Positions 7,828 to 16,298 are shown, counted from the first letter of the stretch. The stretch: 42,597 nucleotides of DNA from Deltaproteobacteria bacterium (GCA_016196825.1 JACPWY010000036.1:1-42597), one strand, 5' to 3'. Program-made: numbers and translations. The notes: generated from the sequence alone by a model not told the origin.

Positions 7828-8688
7828 ATGGAAAAGGAAAAACTCACCTACGCGAGTTACCTCAAGGTTCCTGAGCTTTTGACCCTTCAGAAACCCCTTT
7901 CTTCGCCAGTGGCTCACGATGAATTGCTTTTCATCATCACCCACCAGGCCTACGAACTTTGGTTCAAGCAGGTGATCTTCGAGCTCGAAGCGATCATCCA
8001 ATTCATCGATAAAGACTCCTGGACGGACTGTTTTCACCTCTTCAATCGGGTGAATCACATCTTTAAGGTGATGATCCTCCAAATAGACGTGCTCGAAACG
8101 ATGACGGCCGAAGACTTCAACCATTTCCGTTCCAAGCTCAATCCGGCGAGTGGCTTCCAGAGCGGCCAATTCCGGGAATTCGAACTCCTTGTGGGCGTTA
8201 ACCCGGAACAGTATGCCCCCTTCATGAAGCTCGACCCCGAGTGGAAGGATCGTATCCAGACGCGCGCCCGGCTCTCGACACTGCGCTCGGCGTTTGTGGC
8301 CGCACTTACACGCCACAACCTGACAGCCAAAACCGATCCTGACTCGGTTCGCGATGCGGTCGTAGAAATTTATCGCAACCGTTCGCGCGGCGAGCTTCGA
8401 ACGCTGTGTGAAAACCTCATTCAGATCGACGAGCAAACCTGGCTCTGGCGTTTTCGCCACCTGCAGATGGTCGAGAGAATGATCGGCATGAAGCCCGGCA
8501 CCGGCGGCTCGCTCGGTGCGGGTTATCTCGAGACAACTTTAAAGAAACGACTGTTCCCAGAGCTCTGGGATGCCCGCACCTACATGGGCGGCGTCGATCG
8601 GCCGGAGTACGGGAGTCTCCGCAACAAGGCCCTCACCGGGCTTCCGTCGGCACCAGTCAAACGCAAGGGCACCGCGAAGAGATCATAA
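7828..8688 (+). CDS. kynA: Tryptophan 2,3-dioxygenase
   Basis: A 286-residue haem enzyme that opens the indole ring of L-tryptophan with O2 to give N-formylkynurenine, the first step of the kynurenine pathway. Family hallmarks are LTYASYLKVPELLTLQ, HDELLFIITHQAYELWFK (with the substrate-binding His and Tyr/Phe), the RVNHIFKVM helix, PASGFQSGQFR and, near the C-terminus, RHLQMVERMIGMKPGTGGS, which includes the proximal haem His. Length matches the family (about 280). The C-terminal 109 bases overlap the 3' end of the convergent fusion gene whose second domain catalyses the next pathway step. Confidence 0.95.
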   Translation: MEKEKLTYASYLKVPELLTLQKPLSSPVAHDELLFIITHQAYELWFKQVIFELEAIIQFIDKDSWTDCFHLFNRVNHIFKVMILQIDVLETMTAEDFNHFRSKLNPASGFQSGQFREFELLVGVNPEQYAPFMKLDPEWKDRIQTRARLSTLRSAFVAALTRHNLTAKTDPDSVRDAVVEIYRNRSRGELRTLCENLIQIDEQTWLWRFRHLQMVERMIGMKPGTGGSLGAGYLETTLKKRLFPELWDARTYMGGVDRPEYGSLRNKALTGLPSAPVKRKGTAKRS

Positions 8689-10163
8689 TAGCCGTCCTCC
8701 ACCCCACTGAGATCCAGCCCTTCGAGAATGCGCATGTCCACTGCGAGCGTGGCCTTGTGCGACGGCATCGTCTTACTCCGGGATTCATCGATAGAAGGCG
8801 TGTCGATGCCGACGAGCACCACTCCACGAGTTCCTAGGTGGGCAATGAGTTCTGGAGAAAGAACGGCAAAAGAGTCGTGCCAGCCCTTCTTAGGAAACGA
8901 ATCGGTGCGAAAAAGTATTCGGGGCGCGCCAATCTCCTCGCCCCCGAGATCCTTCACCGTGATGGCGCCCGTCCGTCGCTTGATCCGAATCACCTGACAG
9001 CGGCCGGCATAGTTGGAGACCTCCATCGAATCGATTCCGCGCTTGTCCTTTGAGAAATGGTTGGGGGCGTCGGCGTGAGCGCCGACATGCACGGTCGTCT
9101 CGATCGTCGAGAGCGTGAGGTGATCACCCTTTTGGCTGTTGAGGACCATCTTCCGACGATAGGGTGTGTCGCCCGGAAACACCGCCGAACTCTCGACCAC
9201 TTTAGGGCCAATCTCAAGCCAATCGCAACCCGTCTTAAAAGGGGTGAAATGGAATTCGTAATTCTGCCGAGGCACACTCGGGAGCTTCGATTTGAGACCA
9301 AATAGCTTGATGAGCGGGTGGACAATCGCGAGCAACATTTTCTGATCGAGCCCGTGGGAGATTTTTACAGCAACGCCCACTCCGTCCGGAAACCCAGGGC
9401 CCGCTGTGATCCCAACGCAGAGGAGACCGTCGGCCCCCTCTTTGGCCACTACTCGCTTCGGGTTTTCCTGCATCAGATGCGTGTCAGCCCGGCCCGCGCC
9501 GCCGATCCAGTCCGGAAAATCCATCATTTGACGTCGAGCCATCGCGAGCTCTTTTCTTGGAGAGGCAGCGAGCTGACGATAGAGGCCGGCCAGATCCTTT
9601 GTGGCGAGCACCGGCGTCTGGAGTCCGCAGCCATCGATGAGCCACGAGCGATCTTCGTCGCCGATCAGGGAGTTCAAGAGAGCCACAAGCCGTTTCTGAA
9701 ACGGATGGGTGGGTTTGAGATAACTCTTCGTGTCCCAGCCCTCTCGACGGCACGCCTCGAGAATGGCCATGTGCTTGGAGAAACACATCCCGAAGATCGG
9801 GCTCGGATCGCCGCGATCCTTTAAAAGTACCGCGGCCTCAGGATCATACGGCCACACCGCAGGCGACTTCACGTGCGCCGCCCAGTCATCCTGGCCATAC
9901 CAATCCATGAGCTGCTCGATTTGATCGAGCGACGCCGAGGGTGAGCCCATGCACGCGGTCGTGCGCGCCCGCCGATCCCCCTCATCCACCCCATTGCCGG
10001 TCGCGATGAACTGAAAGGGCTTCAATGTCGAGCGGGCCGGGTATTTCCCAAAGGCCTCACCCGTGTGGTAGCTGCCCTTCTTACCCGCATCGATGTAAAC
10101 CTCGCCAAAGATCCGGAGCTCTTCGACTCTGTCTCGCAAAATGGAAAGTAGGGGAACGATCAT
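8580..10163 (-). CDS. Fusion of asparaginase II-type domain with kynurenine formamidase (KynB)
   Basis: A 527-residue protein with two enzyme domains. Residues 1 to about 305 resemble the L-asparaginase II family (RSTLKPFQFIATG, CSGKH-like GMCFSKHMAILEACR, DGCGLQTPVLATKDLAGLY, GADGLLCVGI). Residues about 314-527 are a cyclase/kynurenine formamidase domain: DWLEIGPKVV then FPGDTPYRR, the metal motif HVGAHADAPNHF (H359, H363, D365, H369), and VVLVGIDTPSIDE. KynB hydrolyses N-formylkynurenine to kynurenine and formate, the step after KynA, whose gene is convergent and overlapping. No ATG lies at the junction; a GTG near residue 291 has no ribosome binding site. An in-frame TAG 21 bases upstream of ATG 10163 rules out a longer start. 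How the asparaginase-like part contributes is unknown. Confidence 0.85.
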   Translation of the reverse strand: MIVPLLSILRDRVEELRIFGEVYIDAGKKGSYHTGEAFGKYPARSTLKPFQFIATGNGVDEGDRRARTTACMGSPSASLDQIEQLMDWYGQDDWAAHVKSPAVWPYDPEAAVLLKDRGDPSPIFGMCFSKHMAILEACRREGWDTKSYLKPTHPFQKRLVALLNSLIGDEDRSWLIDGCGLQTPVLATKDLAGLYRQLAASPRKELAMARRQMMDFPDWIGGAGRADTHLMQENPKRVVAKEGADGLLCVGITAGPGFPDGVGVAVKISHGLDQKMLLAIVHPLIKLFGLKSKLPSVPRQNYEFHFTPFKTGCDWLEIGPKVVESSAVFPGDTPYRRKMVLNSQKGDHLTLSTIETTVHVGAHADAPNHFSKDKRGIDSMEVSNYAGRCQVIRIKRRTGAITVKDLGGEEIGAPRILFRTDSFPKKGWHDSFAVLSPELIAHLGTRGVVLVGIDTPSIDESRSKTMPSHKATLAVDMRILEGLDLSGVEDGYYDLFAVPLRLTGADGSPVRALLRRLPYSGRSTPPM

Positions 10164-10184
10164 AAAGATGAAAGAATGATCTTT

Positions 10185-11312
10185 CTAGGTCCTCAGGGGG
10201 GCGTCAAGCAACACCTGGCGTATCTGCGTTAGAGTCTCCAGCCGCTTAATGGCCTCAAACCCCTCACACTCCCCAATCTTAGCCGCGAGGTTGAACCACT
10301 GCTTCACCCGCCGAACGAGCGTCTCAGGAGGAGAATCGGAAGCCACAGCACAAAAACGATCGATGAGAGCCAACCAGTAATGGCGATCACGCACGTCTCG
10401 CGCCATAGGTAGATCGAGATCACGCTCAGGAACTGGGTTTGCCAATACTCTACCATCGTAAGTAGAATTCGAATCGGCTAACACTCCTCGATCGAGAAGA
10501 CGCGTCCAATCCCCCTTGTCCAACGCTCGCCGTTCGGCTAATTGCGTCCGCTTCCCATCGTCCAATGCTCCACGACAAAGCAAGCGTGCCAAATCTGGAT
10601 TGGCCAAAGCCCCACGGCCAAGCATGAAATGCTCCGCTCCAGTCACCTCGGCGCAATTCACAAGGCTTTCACGATCCCGAATATCGCCATTCACAATCAC
10701 CGGTATCGACAACGCTCGTCGGACTTCCCCCACGATGCGCCAATTCACCGGCGGAGCATAACCCTGCGCACGCGTCCGCGCGTGAATCGTAAGCCAACTC
10801 GCGCCACTCTCCGCCGCCACCTGGGCGTTGTGGTGGATCTCCTCGACACGCTCCCATCCAAGCCGCAACTTCGCCGACACTGGAATTGCTCTCGGTACCG
10901 CCTCCCGCACCGCCCGCACCACGGCCCCCAACTTATCAGGACACTTCAAAAGCGCCGCACCCCCCTCATGCCGATTCACAGTCTTAGAAGGGCACCCAAA
11001 ATTGATATCGATGCCTAACGCCCCAAGAGCCACAGCCTGCCGAGCCGTATGAGCCATTGCTTCCGGATCCCCACCCAAAAGCTGCAGCATCACAGGACAC
11101 CCCGAAGGCGTCCGCCCACCCGAAGCCAGCTCTGCCAACTTTCTCAAAATAACCCGATCCGGCAAAACCTCCTCCGACACCCGCAAAAACTCCGTCACAC
11201 ACAACGAAAAACCACCCCGCTCAGTCAGGAGGGCCCGCATCGGCGCATCCGTCACCCCCTCCATAGGAGCCAAGACCAGCGCCGGCACGCCAATTTGTAT
11301 TGGATAATTCAC
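10185..11312 (-). CDS. dus: tRNA-dihydrouridine synthase (Dus)
   Basis: An FMN-dependent enzyme that reduces specific uridines in tRNA to dihydrouridine. Motifs: LAPMEGVTDAPMR at the FMN site, VMLQLLGGDPEAM, the catalytic Cys in NFGCPSKTVNRHEGGAAL, KLRLGWE, TIHARTRAQGY, VNGDI and GAEHFMLGRGALANPDL. The open frame runs back to 11507, but family similarity begins near VPALVLAPMEG, and the far upstream part overlaps the divergent DUF3817 gene; GTG 11312 (375 residues) is the best start. After GRGALANPDL there is a Leu/Arg/Asp-rich insertion of about 50 residues made of degenerate 14-residue units, unusual for Dus. Confidence 0.92.
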   Translation of the reverse strand: MNYPIQIGVPALVLAPMEGVTDAPMRALLTERGGFSLCVTEFLRVSEEVLPDRVILRKLAELASGGRTPSGCPVMLQLLGGDPEAMAHTARQAVALGALGIDINFGCPSKTVNRHEGGAALLKCPDKLGAVVRAVREAVPRAIPVSAKLRLGWERVEEIHHNAQVAAESGASWLTIHARTRAQGYAPPVNWRIVGEVRRALSIPVIVNGDIRDRESLVNCAEVTGAEHFMLGRGALANPDLARLLCRGALDDGKRTQLAERRALDKGDWTRLLDRGVLADSNSTYDGRVLANPVPERDLDLPMARDVRDRHYWLALIDRFCAVASDSPPETLVRRVKQWFNLAAKIGECEGFEAIKRLETLTQIRQVLLDAPLRT

Positions 11313-11388
11313 TGCCTTCTTTCTATCACACCCGACTCCACCGACCGCATCTTGAAATCCCCACCGCCCCCGCGTAAACACCATCTCT

Positions 11389-11661
11389 ATGTCAAAACTA
11401 CATTGGGTCGCTCTTTCCGAAGGGGTTTCCTTCCTCGTTCTCCTCTTCGTGGCCATGCCGCTGAAATACGTGTTTGGGCACCCTGAGGCCGTTCGCACTG
11501 TCGGCATGATTCACGGGGTTCTATTCGTCGCGTTTATCGGGATGCTCACCGCCTATGCCACGGAGAAAAACTGGGACCGCAAGACGCTCTGTCTTGGCTA
11601 CGTGTGCGCCGTGATTCCTTTCGGCCCGTTCTGGTTTGATCGAAAATACCTGGCCCCATGA
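11389..11661 (+). CDS. DUF3817-family membrane protein
   Basis: A 90-residue protein with three predicted membrane segments: residues 9-27 (ALSEGVSFLVLLFVAMPLKY), about 38-58 (VGMIHGVLFVAFIGMLTAY) and 66-82. The pattern E-G-x-S-x-L, P-L-K, H-G-x-L-F and the ending PFGPFWFD-K match the small integral membrane family DUF3817, which has no established function. It is divergent from dus, with 76 bp between the starts. Confidence 0.8.
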   Translation: MSKLHWVALSEGVSFLVLLFVAMPLKYVFGHPEAVRTVGMIHGVLFVAFIGMLTAYATEKNWDRKTLCLGYVCAVIPFGPFWFDRKYLAP

Positions 11662-11735
11662 ATTCCCTGGTTCGCCCAGGGGCCAAATTCAATCGAAGCT
11701 GAGGGATGAGTGTTCGCAATGTGTCGTTGCTCTTC

Positions 11736-11763
11736 ATACCCCAGGTACCATACCCCAGGTACC
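11736..11763 (+). repeat. Two tandem 14-bp units
   Basis: ATACCCCAGGTACC occurs twice head to tail (11736-11749 and 11750-11763). The second unit runs into the left arm of the 44-bp palindrome that starts at 11756, so the CAGGTACC word is present three times as a direct copy or palindrome half within 64 bp. Confidence 0.85.
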
Positions 11764-11799
11764 AAGTTACTTTTCGGCCGAAAAGTAACTTGGTACCTG
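11756..11799. repeat. 44-bp perfect palindrome
   Basis: CAGGTACCAAGTTACTTTTCGG would be longer than the allowed quote, so in positions: bases 11756-11777 are exactly complementary to 11778-11799, centred on CGGCCG, with no spacer. The arm contains GGTACC, AAGTTAC and TTTTCGG. A partial ACTTTTCGGG copy follows at about 11810-11820, then a T-run (11819-11825). It lies in the 198-bp gap between the DUF3817 gene and the molybdenum hydroxylase operon, so it may serve as terminator, operator or recombination site. Confidence 0.85.
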
Positions 11800-11859
11800 A
11801 GGAAGTCCGTACTTTTCGGGTTTTTGACATTGGAGGACTGGGTTGTTTAGCTCAAGGCA

Positions 11860-12726
11860 ATGGGGGCTGAAAAACATCTCGGGCGATACGCGGCCACTCT
11901 TACTACCATCGAGGTGGGCCTCGGAAGTCTTCTGCACTCGGTGCACATTCCTTTCTCGGGCAATTGTCTTTCTTTGAATCAGGGCTTTTGGCTTTCGCGC
12001 GCGGTGAGCCGCCACAGTGGTGAGCCGGGCGTGCGCACGTTCCCGGCGCGGGTCTCCGCGATCAGCGCCATTTTGAAATCTCTCTCACCGACCGGAAAGC
12101 GGCTCACACCCATGCTCGCCATCGCGGCCCAAGGGCTTCTCTTTTCTTTGGGCACGCTCTCTCTGGGCCCCACTCTTGGTGGGGTCACCGTGGGCATGTT
12201 GCTCCTTTGCCTGTGGCCCTTTTTGCAGCCGCTTCTCGTCGCCTACCTAATCTTTGGGAAGAGCTGGTTTGAGGCGGTCGGCTTTGCCGTTCAACAGATC
12301 GAGCGCGCCCTGCCCGTGACCGATCAGCAGCTCCTTATGGGCCTGAGCCTGGTCATCGTGATCAAAATCCTGCTCGGCCTTGCGGTCGTGCTGTTGTCTC
12401 GGCGACTGTCTCTGCCGCAGGTCGAGGCGTTGGAAAAGCGCCTTTTGGGCTTGGCCAAGGCAAAGCCGATTCGGCTTGCCGACCATGTCTCTATTCCCAC
12501 CGCTCTTAAGGGCGCCGCGCAGGATCTCCTCAATCCCTTTTTCCTCTCGTCATTGGCCCTGACCCTCCTCTTCTTCTCATTCTCGGAATCGGCTCACTCG
12601 CCGCTCATCTGGGTCGCTCTGCGCCCACTCGGCGCGGGCTTTCTCCTATTCTTCGCCATTCGCCTTTTCCCCAACCGGTGGCTGCCCAACGTTGTCCGCC
12701 GCACGCTCGAGGCACTGCCGCAATGA
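11860..12726 (+). CDS. Multi-pass membrane protein at head of molybdenum hydroxylase operon
   Basis: A 288-residue protein with about five to six predicted hydrophobic segments (around residues 83-105, 108-130, 163-185, 225-245, 250-270). The N-terminal segment TTIEVGLGSLLHSVHIPFSG and the PTGKRLTPMLAIAAQGLLFS motif look like a conserved family, possibly related to substrate-binding components of ECF-type transporters, but I cannot name it with confidence. It ends with ATGA overlapping the start of the Mo-subunit gene, so the two are translationally coupled. A role in uptake of a purine or in placing the enzyme at the membrane would fit the context but is inference. Confidence 0.75.
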   Translation: MGAEKHLGRYAATLTTIEVGLGSLLHSVHIPFSGNCLSLNQGFWLSRAVSRHSGEPGVRTFPARVSAISAILKSLSPTGKRLTPMLAIAAQGLLFSLGTLSLGPTLGGVTVGMLLLCLWPFLQPLLVAYLIFGKSWFEAVGFAVQQIERALPVTDQQLLMGLSLVIVIKILLGLAVVLLSRRLSLPQVEALEKRLLGLAKAKPIRLADHVSIPTALKGAAQDLLNPFFLSSLALTLLFFSFSESAHSPLIWVALRPLGAGFLLFFAIRLFPNRWLPNVVRRTLEALPQ

Positions 12727-14930
12727 AGAAGCGCACTCCAAAGGCCATCGGCCGCGTCGTTCCTCGCAAAGAGGGGCGGGCGAAGGTCACGGGCGAGGCC
12801 AAGTATATCGATGATATCAACCGGGATGACCTCTGGCACGGAGCCACCATCCGAAGCTCCGTTGCCCGCGGAAGTATTCGGAAGATCACCTTCGATCCCA
12901 AGATCCCCTGGAAGGAATTCTGTGTGGTCACCGCGAAGGACATTCCCGGCAAGAACGTGGTCGCGCTCATCGAGGGCGACCAGCCGTTGCTCGCCGAAAC
13001 AAGGATTGAGCACCCCGAGGAACCCGTCCTCCTTATCGCCCACCCGAACAAAGAGATGGTGACGCGCGCCCGCGCTACCATTCAGATCGAATACGCGGCC
13101 GCCGCCGCAGTCCTGGATTTCGAAAAATCCGATACGGTATTCAAATCCTACTCGGTCAACAAAGGGGACGTGGACTCCGTCTTTCGCCGCAAAGATGTGA
13201 CCATCGTCGAAGAGACCTACTTCACCGGCGCGCAAGAGCAGCTGTACATCGAAATGAACGGCGTCATCGCGCAGGCCTCTTCTCAAACAGGGGTCACGGT
13301 CTGGGGCTCAATGCAGTGCCCCTACTACGTGCACAAGGCGCTGAAGGCGCTTTTCCAACTCCCCGATGATCGCGTACGGGTGATTCAGACCGAAACCGGC
13401 GGCGGTTTTGGGGGCAAAGAGGAATACCCGTCGATGATCGCAGGCCACGCCGCCCTTCTCGCCTGGAAATGTGGTCACCCCGTGAAGCTCATCTATGATC
13501 GCGCGGAGGACATGGCCGCGACCACAAAGCGCCACCCATCGCGCACGCGCCACCGCACGGCCGTCGACAAAAATGGCAAGCTCCTCGCGGTCGAGATCGA
13601 TTTTCTGTTGGATGGCGGGGCCTACGTCACACTCTCGCCCGTGGTTCTCTCACGAGGGACCATCCACGCGGCGGGCCCCTACCTCTGCGATAACGTGCGG
13701 GTCCAGAGCCGAGTGGTGAAGACCAATACACCGCCCCACGGCGCCTTCCGTGGTTTTGGTGCCCCCCAAAGTCTTTTTGCCGTTGAAAAACACATGGACC
13801 GGATCGCGCGCGTGGTCGGTGTTGCGCCGGAGGAGATTCGCCGCCGCAATTTCTTGAAGACCGGCGGGATGACGGCCACAAGCCAGGTGATTCAGCAAAA
13901 GCTCGATCTCAGTGGCCTCCTCGACAAAGCGCTCAAGAAATCGAACTGGAAAACGAAACGCGAAAAGTTTCTGAAGCACAACAAGACCTCAAAGATCAAA
14001 AAGGGGCTCGGCCTGGCGACGTTCCTGCACGGCGCCGGCTTCACAGGATCAGGAGAAAGGGTCCTAGCCTCCAAAGTGGCCGTTGAAGGGACCGAAAAGG
14101 GCACGATCCGTGTCCTCACCGCCAACACCGAAATAGGCCAAGGCACCAATACCATTTTTGCGCAGGTGGTCTCCGATGCGCTCAAGATCCCGTACGAGTG
14201 GGTTGAAGTTGCTCAGCCCGACACGGCCCGAGTGCCCAACAGCGGCCCCACGGTCGCCTCGCGCACCTGCATGATCGTCGGAAAATTGGTCGAAAGGGCG
14301 GCGCTCGAACTGGAAGGGAAGCTCATCGACTCAGGCCTCCTTGAGAAGAACGGAGAGCCGAGCCAATTTCGTAAAGCTCTCGTGCAGTACCGAAAGAAAT
14401 ATGGCGAGTTGAAAGGTTTTGCCGAATACATCCAACCCAGTCATGTGAATTGGGATGACCAGCTCTACCGCGGCGACGCCTACGGCGCCTTCGCGTGGGC
14501 GGCCTATATCGCCGAGGTGAGCGTCGACACCGTCACCTACTGCTGCACCGTGGATCGCTTCACAGCGGTTCAGGAGGTGGGCCGCGTCGTTCACCCGCTG
14601 CTCGCCGAGGGGCAGATCATCGGCGGTGTCACACAAGGCATAGGTTATGCCCTCTACGAGAGAGTCGTGTGGAAAGACGGGCGGATGGCAAATAATTCAC
14701 TCACTAATTACATCATTCCGACTTCGGTCGACACACCAACCATTGATGTCATTTTCCTGGAGGAGCCCTACGAACCCGGCCCCGGCGGAGCCAAGGGCAT
14801 CGGGGAGTTGCCCCTCGACGGTCCAGCGCCTGCGATTCTCAACGCCATCGAGAATGCACTGGGAGTTGAGGTGAATCACATTCCGCTTCTGCCCGAGGAT
14901 CTCCTGAGGGTGTGTGAGGCGGGCCGGTGA
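12723..14930 (+). CDS. Xanthine dehydrogenase-type molybdopterin-binding subunit
   Basis: A 735-residue large subunit of a molybdenum hydroxylase (xanthine dehydrogenase/aldehyde oxidase family). Landmarks in order: VVPRKEGRAKVTGEAKYIDD, ETGGGFGGKEEYP (molybdopterin contact), GAFRGFGAPQ (Arg that positions the purine in xanthine dehydrogenases), NTEIGQGTN, and near the end GGAKGIGELP with the catalytic Glu. The enzyme hydroxylates purines or aldehydes, passing electrons through 2Fe-2S and FAD subunits encoded next. ATG 12723 overlaps the stop of the preceding gene; an upstream extension to 12678 is unlikely. The stop at 14930 overlaps a 20-codon mini-ORF. Substrate is inferred as xanthine/hypoxanthine, not proven. 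Confidence 0.9.
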   Translation: MKKRTPKAIGRVVPRKEGRAKVTGEAKYIDDINRDDLWHGATIRSSVARGSIRKITFDPKIPWKEFCVVTAKDIPGKNVVALIEGDQPLLAETRIEHPEEPVLLIAHPNKEMVTRARATIQIEYAAAAAVLDFEKSDTVFKSYSVNKGDVDSVFRRKDVTIVEETYFTGAQEQLYIEMNGVIAQASSQTGVTVWGSMQCPYYVHKALKALFQLPDDRVRVIQTETGGGFGGKEEYPSMIAGHAALLAWKCGHPVKLIYDRAEDMAATTKRHPSRTRHRTAVDKNGKLLAVEIDFLLDGGAYVTLSPVVLSRGTIHAAGPYLCDNVRVQSRVVKTNTPPHGAFRGFGAPQSLFAVEKHMDRIARVVGVAPEEIRRRNFLKTGGMTATSQVIQQKLDLSGLLDKALKKSNWKTKREKFLKHNKTSKIKKGLGLATFLHGAGFTGSGERVLASKVAVEGTEKGTIRVLTANTEIGQGTNTIFAQVVSDALKIPYEWVEVAQPDTARVPNSGPTVASRTCMIVGKLVERAALELEGKLIDSGLLEKNGEPSQFRKALVQYRKKYGELKGFAEYIQPSHVNWDDQLYRGDAYGAFAWAAYIAEVSVDTVTYCCTVDRFTAVQEVGRVVHPLLAEGQIIGGVTQGIGYALYERVVWKDGRMANNSLTNYIIPTSVDTPTIDVIFLEEPYEPGPGGAKGIGELPLDGPAPAILNAIENALGVEVNHIPLLPEDLLRVCEAGR

Positions 14931-14989
14931 AACAGATTTCGCGCGCTTTCGTCAACGGCGAATCCATTTCGTGGGTGGGAGACCTATGA
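14927..14989 (+). CDS. Coupled 20-codon mini-ORF between Mo and Fe-S subunit genes
   Basis: GTG 14927 overlaps the stop of the Mo-subunit gene (GTGA) and the frame ends at TGA 14987-14989, overlapping the ATG of the Fe-S subunit gene (ATGA). It encodes VKQISRAFVNGESISWVGDL. The exact four-base overlap at both ends matches the way the real genes of this operon are joined. It might be a leader that couples translation, or a remnant of a longer N-terminus or gene. It could also be chance. Confidence 0.4.
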   Translation: MKQISRAFVNGESISWVGDL

Positions 14990-15450
14990 AGCCAACGTTC
15001 AAGTTGAAGATCAACGGCAAAGCGTTTGCGGTACAAGCGCACCCGCTAGAACGATTGCTGGATGTCCTGCGCGAGCAATGCGGCCTGAGCGGCACCAAAG
15101 AGGGGTGCGGCGAAGGGGAATGCGGTGCCTGTTCGGTCCTCTTGAACGGTGAACTGGTGAATAGCTGCCTCGTCCCCATCGCCCAAGCCGCGGGGGCCGC
15201 GGTGCTGACGGTCGAGGGGCTGGCGTCGAAATCACTTTCGGCTCTGCAAAAGAGTTTTCTCGAACATGGTGGTGCTCAGTGCGGGATCTGCACACCGGGG
15301 ATGCTCATCGCGGCGTCGGCACTCCTGAAAACGTCGCGTCGTCCAAATGAGAAAAAAGTCCGCGAGGCCCTAGCCGGAAACCTCTGCCGCTGCACGGGCT
15401 ATCAGAATATCGTCGAATCGGTGGTGGGCGCCCACAAGGAGAGCCGATGA
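14986..15450 (+). CDS. Xanthine dehydrogenase-type 2Fe-2S subunit
   Basis: A 154-residue iron-sulphur subunit with two domains. The N-terminal plant-ferredoxin-like domain has the cluster ligands in CGLSGTKEGCGEGECGACS; the C-terminal helical domain has QCGICTPGM and NLCRCTGYQN, the second cluster next to the molybdopterin. It carries electrons from the Mo centre to the FAD subunit. ATG 14986 follows GGGAG at a suitable distance; the longer frame from 14914 reads through the mini-ORF region and is not needed. It overlaps the FAD gene by four bases. Confidence 0.93.
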   Translation: MKPTFKLKINGKAFAVQAHPLERLLDVLREQCGLSGTKEGCGEGECGACSVLLNGELVNSCLVPIAQAAGAAVLTVEGLASKSLSALQKSFLEHGGAQCGICTPGMLIAASALLKTSRRPNEKKVREALAGNLCRCTGYQNIVESVVGAHKESR

Positions 15451-16298
15451 GGGGCACCGCTAGTGATTATTCCCTCGTCACCCCGAAATCATTGTGTGAA
15501 GCACTGACCCTCATTCAGCAAGGGGCCCATCCTCTCGCTGGGGGAACCGATCTCATGGTGCTCTTCGAGGCGGGCAGTCTTCAATGGAAGAGCCTTGTGA
15601 ATATTGCGGGTCTCAAGGAGCTCAAGGGCATTCGCTTTCAACAGGATCGAGTGGAGCTCGGAGCGCTCACCACCTACACCCAGATTCTTGAAGACAAGAA
15701 AGTCGTCTCCCACTTCCCAATGCTCGCCGAGAGCGCCCGGTTGACCGGCGCCTGGGCCATCCAGAATCGTGGGACACTGGGCGGCAACATCGCCAATGCC
15801 TCGCCCGCTGCCGATTCTCCGCCCAGTCTCTTGGCCTACGACGCCGAGATCACCCTCACCTCCGCTACCGGTGATCGCACGATTCCCTATGTCGATTTCC
15901 ATCAGGGTTATAAAAAAACCGCGATCCGCGAAGGAGAGATCATTCGCTCAATAACGCTCCCCTTCCCTCGGCGCCATAGCCACACCTATTTCCGCAAGGT
16001 CGGCACCCGCAACGCACAGGCCATCTCGAAGGTAGTTGTCGCGGGTCTCGCCCACATCATCGGCGGCCGCCTTGACCAGTTTCGCTGGGCGGTCGGAAGC
16101 TTGGCGCCGTTTCCAAAACGCTGTCGCCACGTCGAAAAGATTCTCTGGGGCAATCGCGTGGCAAAGGACCTCATCCAGACAGCTTGCGATAACTTGAAAA
16201 ACGACATCGCTCCAATCGATGATATCCGTTCGACGTCCACGTATCGGATGATTGTAGCGCGCAATTGTCTGAAGGATTTCCTGGAGCAGCTCCTGTGA
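15447..16298 (+). CDS. Xanthine dehydrogenase-type FAD-binding subunit
   Basis: A 283-residue medium subunit of the CO dehydrogenase flavoprotein/xanthine dehydrogenase family. The FAD-binding motifs are HPLAGGTDLMVLFEAG near residue 28 and QNRGTLGGNIANASPAADS near residue 110, followed by the ALLAYDAEI-type strand and GEIIRSITLPFP. It transfers electrons to NAD+ or another acceptor. ATGA overlap with the Fe-S gene upstream and TGATG with the XdhC gene downstream place it in the middle of a coupled operon. Confidence 0.93.
   Translation: MRGTASDYSLVTPKSLCEALTLIQQGAHPLAGGTDLMVLFEAGSLQWKSLVNIAGLKELKGIRFQQDRVELGALTTYTQILEDKKVVSHFPMLAESARLTGAWAIQNRGTLGGNIANASPAADSPPSLLAYDAEITLTSATGDRTIPYVDFHQGYKKTAIREGEIIRSITLPFPRRHSHTYFRKVGTRNAQAISKVVVAGLAHIIGGRLDQFRWAVGSLAPFPKRCRHVEKILWGNRVAKDLIQTACDNLKNDIAPIDDIRSTSTYRMIVARNCLKDFLEQLL

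Noticed and set aside
12594..13286. 230-codon minus-strand frame opposite the Mo subunit
   Set aside because: Shadow of a strongly conserved gene.
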